NCBI GenBank assembly: GCA_016935075.1
Contig: JAFGRP010000215.1
Span: 1 to 32,581 of the forward strand
DNA: 32,581 bases
Origin: Deltaproteobacteria bacterium
GTDB lineage: Bacteria > Desulfobacterota > Syntrophia > Syntrophales > UBA5619
Reading direction: 5' to 3'
This document shows, piece after piece, positions 31,212 through 32,581 of the stretch. Made by a program: the position numbers and the translations under genes. A model generated the notes under the pieces. The model searched no databases, had not been told where the DNA came from, and saw nothing but the letters and a program-made list of their open reading frames with translations. How positions within the stretch are numbered: the stretch's first letter is position 1; the number at the start of each line of letters is the position of its first letter.

Positions 31212-32581
31212 ATGTCAGATTTGGAAAAGAAAAGTATCGACCCAGCGACGCTTAAAATGATTGATAAAGCCATCGCCGACCATTGTGAAACCGTATTTGA
31301 TCGCGCGGCGTCCATGAAACCATGCCCGATCGGCGCGGCCGGGGACTGCTGTAAGAACTGCGCGATGGGGCCATGCCGCGTTTCCGAGCCGAAAGATAAG
31401 ACTAAAAAGCGACCCACGGGGCTCTGCGGCGCAACCGCCGCGACGATCTCCGCCCGCAACTTCGCCCGCATGGTCGCAGGAGGAAGCGCGGCCCATTCGG
31501 ACCATGCCCGCGGCATCGCTCAGGCTTTTCTGGCGGCCGCGAAAGGCGAGGTGCCTGAATTCAAGATCAAGGACGAACAGAAGCTCTATCAGGTTGCGAT
31601 GGATCTGGATGTGGAGATCGGCAACCGCTCGATTCGGGAGATTGCCGTCGAGGTGGGTGAAAAGGCGCTGGCGGAATTCGGCCGCCAGAACGGGGAGGTT
31701 CAGTTTGTCAAGCGGGCGCCGGCCAAAAGGCAGGAGATCTGGCGGAAGACAGGGATGGCACCCCGGGGCATCGACCGCGAGGTAGTGGAACTGATGCATC
31801 GCACCCACATCGGTGTCGATCAGGACTATAAAAGCATCCTGTTATCGGCGGCCCGTTGTTCTTTGTCCGACGGCTGGGGCGGCTCGATGATCTCGACGGA
31901 TCTTCAGGATATCATTTTTGGGAATCCTGTACCGGTCCTGGGCCAGATCAACCTGGGCGTTCTGAAAAAAGACGAGATCAATGTCGTCGTCCACGGTCAC
32001 GAACCGCTGCTGCCTGAGGTCCTGGTTGCAATGGTCAACGATAAGGAGATTCAGAAGGCGGCCAAGGCCACGGGCGCCAAAGGGATCAACCTCGTGGGCA
32101 TGTGCTGTTCCGCCAATGAAATCCTGATGCGCCACGGCATACCGGTTGCCGGCAACTTTCTCCAGCAGGAGCTGGCGATTGTGACCGGCGCCGTGGATGT
32201 GATGGTGGTCGATGTGCAGTGTGAAATGCAATCGCTGGCCCAGGTCGCCAAATGCTATCACACCAAGCTCATTACCACCTCCCCGAAGGCGAAGATCGAA
32301 GGGGCCCTGCACATCGAATTCGATGAACATCATGCCACGGCCGTCGCCAAAAAGGTTTTGATGGAGGCGATCGACAACTACAAGAACCGGCGGGCCAACG
32401 TCGAGATACCGGATGACAGGACGGATCAGGTCGTGGGATTCAGTTATGAAACCATCAATTATCTGCTGGGCGGGATGTTCCGCGCCTCCTATCGTCCGCT
32501 GAACGACAACATTATCAACGGCCGCATCCGGGGGATCGCCGGCGTCGTCGGTTGCAACAACGCCCGGGTGACCCACGACGA
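31212..32581 (+). CDS. cooS: Ni-Fe carbon monoxide dehydrogenase catalytic subunit, 5' part
   Basis: The first 456 residues are present; the gene runs off the right edge. It begins MSDLEKKSIDPATLKMI. The N-terminal cysteines match CODH: CPIGAAGDC (D-cluster pair Cys38/46, spacing 7), then CKNC, GPC and LCGA (B-cluster Cys47, 50, 55, 72). VVHGHEPLLPE holds a C-cluster histidine, MCCSANEIL follows, and GVVGCNNARVTHDE holds a C-cluster cysteine. It reversibly reduces CO2 to CO for the Wood-Ljungdahl pathway. GAAGGAGG precedes the ATG. Linked to acsD, it is most likely the acsA-type subunit of the CODH/ACS complex rather than a free CO oxidiser. Confidence 0.95.
   Translation, partial: MSDLEKKSIDPATLKMIDKAIADHCETVFDRAASMKPCPIGAAGDCCKNCAMGPCRVSEPKDKTKKRPTGLCGATAATISARNFARMVAGGSAAHSDHARGIAQAFLAAAKGEVPEFKIKDEQKLYQVAMDLDVEIGNRSIREIAVEVGEKALAEFGRQNGEVQFVKRAPAKRQEIWRKTGMAPRGIDREVVELMHRTHIGVDQDYKSILLSAARCSLSDGWGGSMISTDLQDIIFGNPVPVLGQINLGVLKKDEINVVVHGHEPLLPEVLVAMVNDKEIQKAAKATGAKGINLVGMCCSANEILMRHGIPVAGNFLQQELAIVTGAVDVMVVDVQCEMQSLAQVAKCYHTKLITTSPKAKIEGALHIEFDEHHATAVAKKVLMEAIDNYKNRRANVEIPDDRTDQVVGFSYETINYLLGGMFRASYRPLNDNIINGRIRGIAGVVGCNNARVTHD

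Noticed and set aside
1-32581. CRISPR arrays, tRNA and rRNA genes
   Set aside because: No regularly spaced repeat series, cloverleaf or rRNA-like stretch was noticed on either strand; a computed scan was not possible.

Overview
This window looks like the chromosome of a strictly anaerobic, moderately GC-rich bacterium. The best guess is a Desulfobacterota (former Deltaproteobacteria) lineage of the syntrophic or sulfate-reducing type. That rests on Wood-Ljungdahl pathway genes (CODH, AcsD, AcsE, the AcsV-type activator, two CooC ATPases) next to indolepyruvate:ferredoxin oxidoreductase, a TRAP transporter, a phenylacetate-CoA ligase and an ADP-forming acyl-CoA synthetase. Taxonomy is inferred from gene content only; no rRNA or tRNA gene was seen.

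Region 1 (1-3780, minus strand) is a probable operon, iorA-iorB-dctP-dctQ: a ferredoxin-dependent aryl-pyruvate oxidoreductase linked to a TRAP uptake system. A consensus-like promoter and a roughly 160-nt structured leader ending in an intrinsic terminator precede iorA. Region 2 (3800-10708) is built around metal efflux. A P-type ATPase sits behind a clear yybP-ykoY (Mn2+) riboswitch, a phenylacetate-CoA ligase lies on the other strand, and a second manganese exporter (mntP) follows an unassigned structured leader. Downstream of mntP are a TrpF-like barrel protein and a NimA-like flavoprotein. A fossil of a sugar-ABC permease lies between paaK and mntP.

Region 3 (10709-11715) is an AT-rich islet. 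It has a small 77-aa gene with its own promoter and terminator, an opposing promoter that could make antisense RNA, a long perfect hairpin and a transposase C-terminal remnant. Region 4 (11716-16881, minus strand) holds a secreted lectin-like protein, an AraC regulator, and a mutY-glyoxalase-(phosphoesterase+nucleotidyltransferase) operon. Region 5 (17188-22269) has alanine dehydrogenase convergent with a three-gene ABC importer of the Fe3+/phosphonate type.

Region 6 (22469-32581) is the one-carbon/acetyl-CoA region. On the minus strand are a large acyl-CoA synthetase (ADP-forming)-GNAT fusion and acsE. Diverging from them on the plus strand is cooC-acsV-cooC-small ORF-acsD-cooS, running off the window end. 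Together these would methylate and reactivate the corrinoid protein, mature the Ni-Fe CODH and make or cleave acetyl-CoA; the ADP-forming synthetase could couple acetyl-CoA to acetate and ATP.

The most noteworthy signals are the Mn2+ riboswitch whose 3' half is present twice, the two unassigned structured leaders (iorA, mntP), the promoter-antisense small-gene unit, and an uncharacterised 55-aa protein inside the acs operon.
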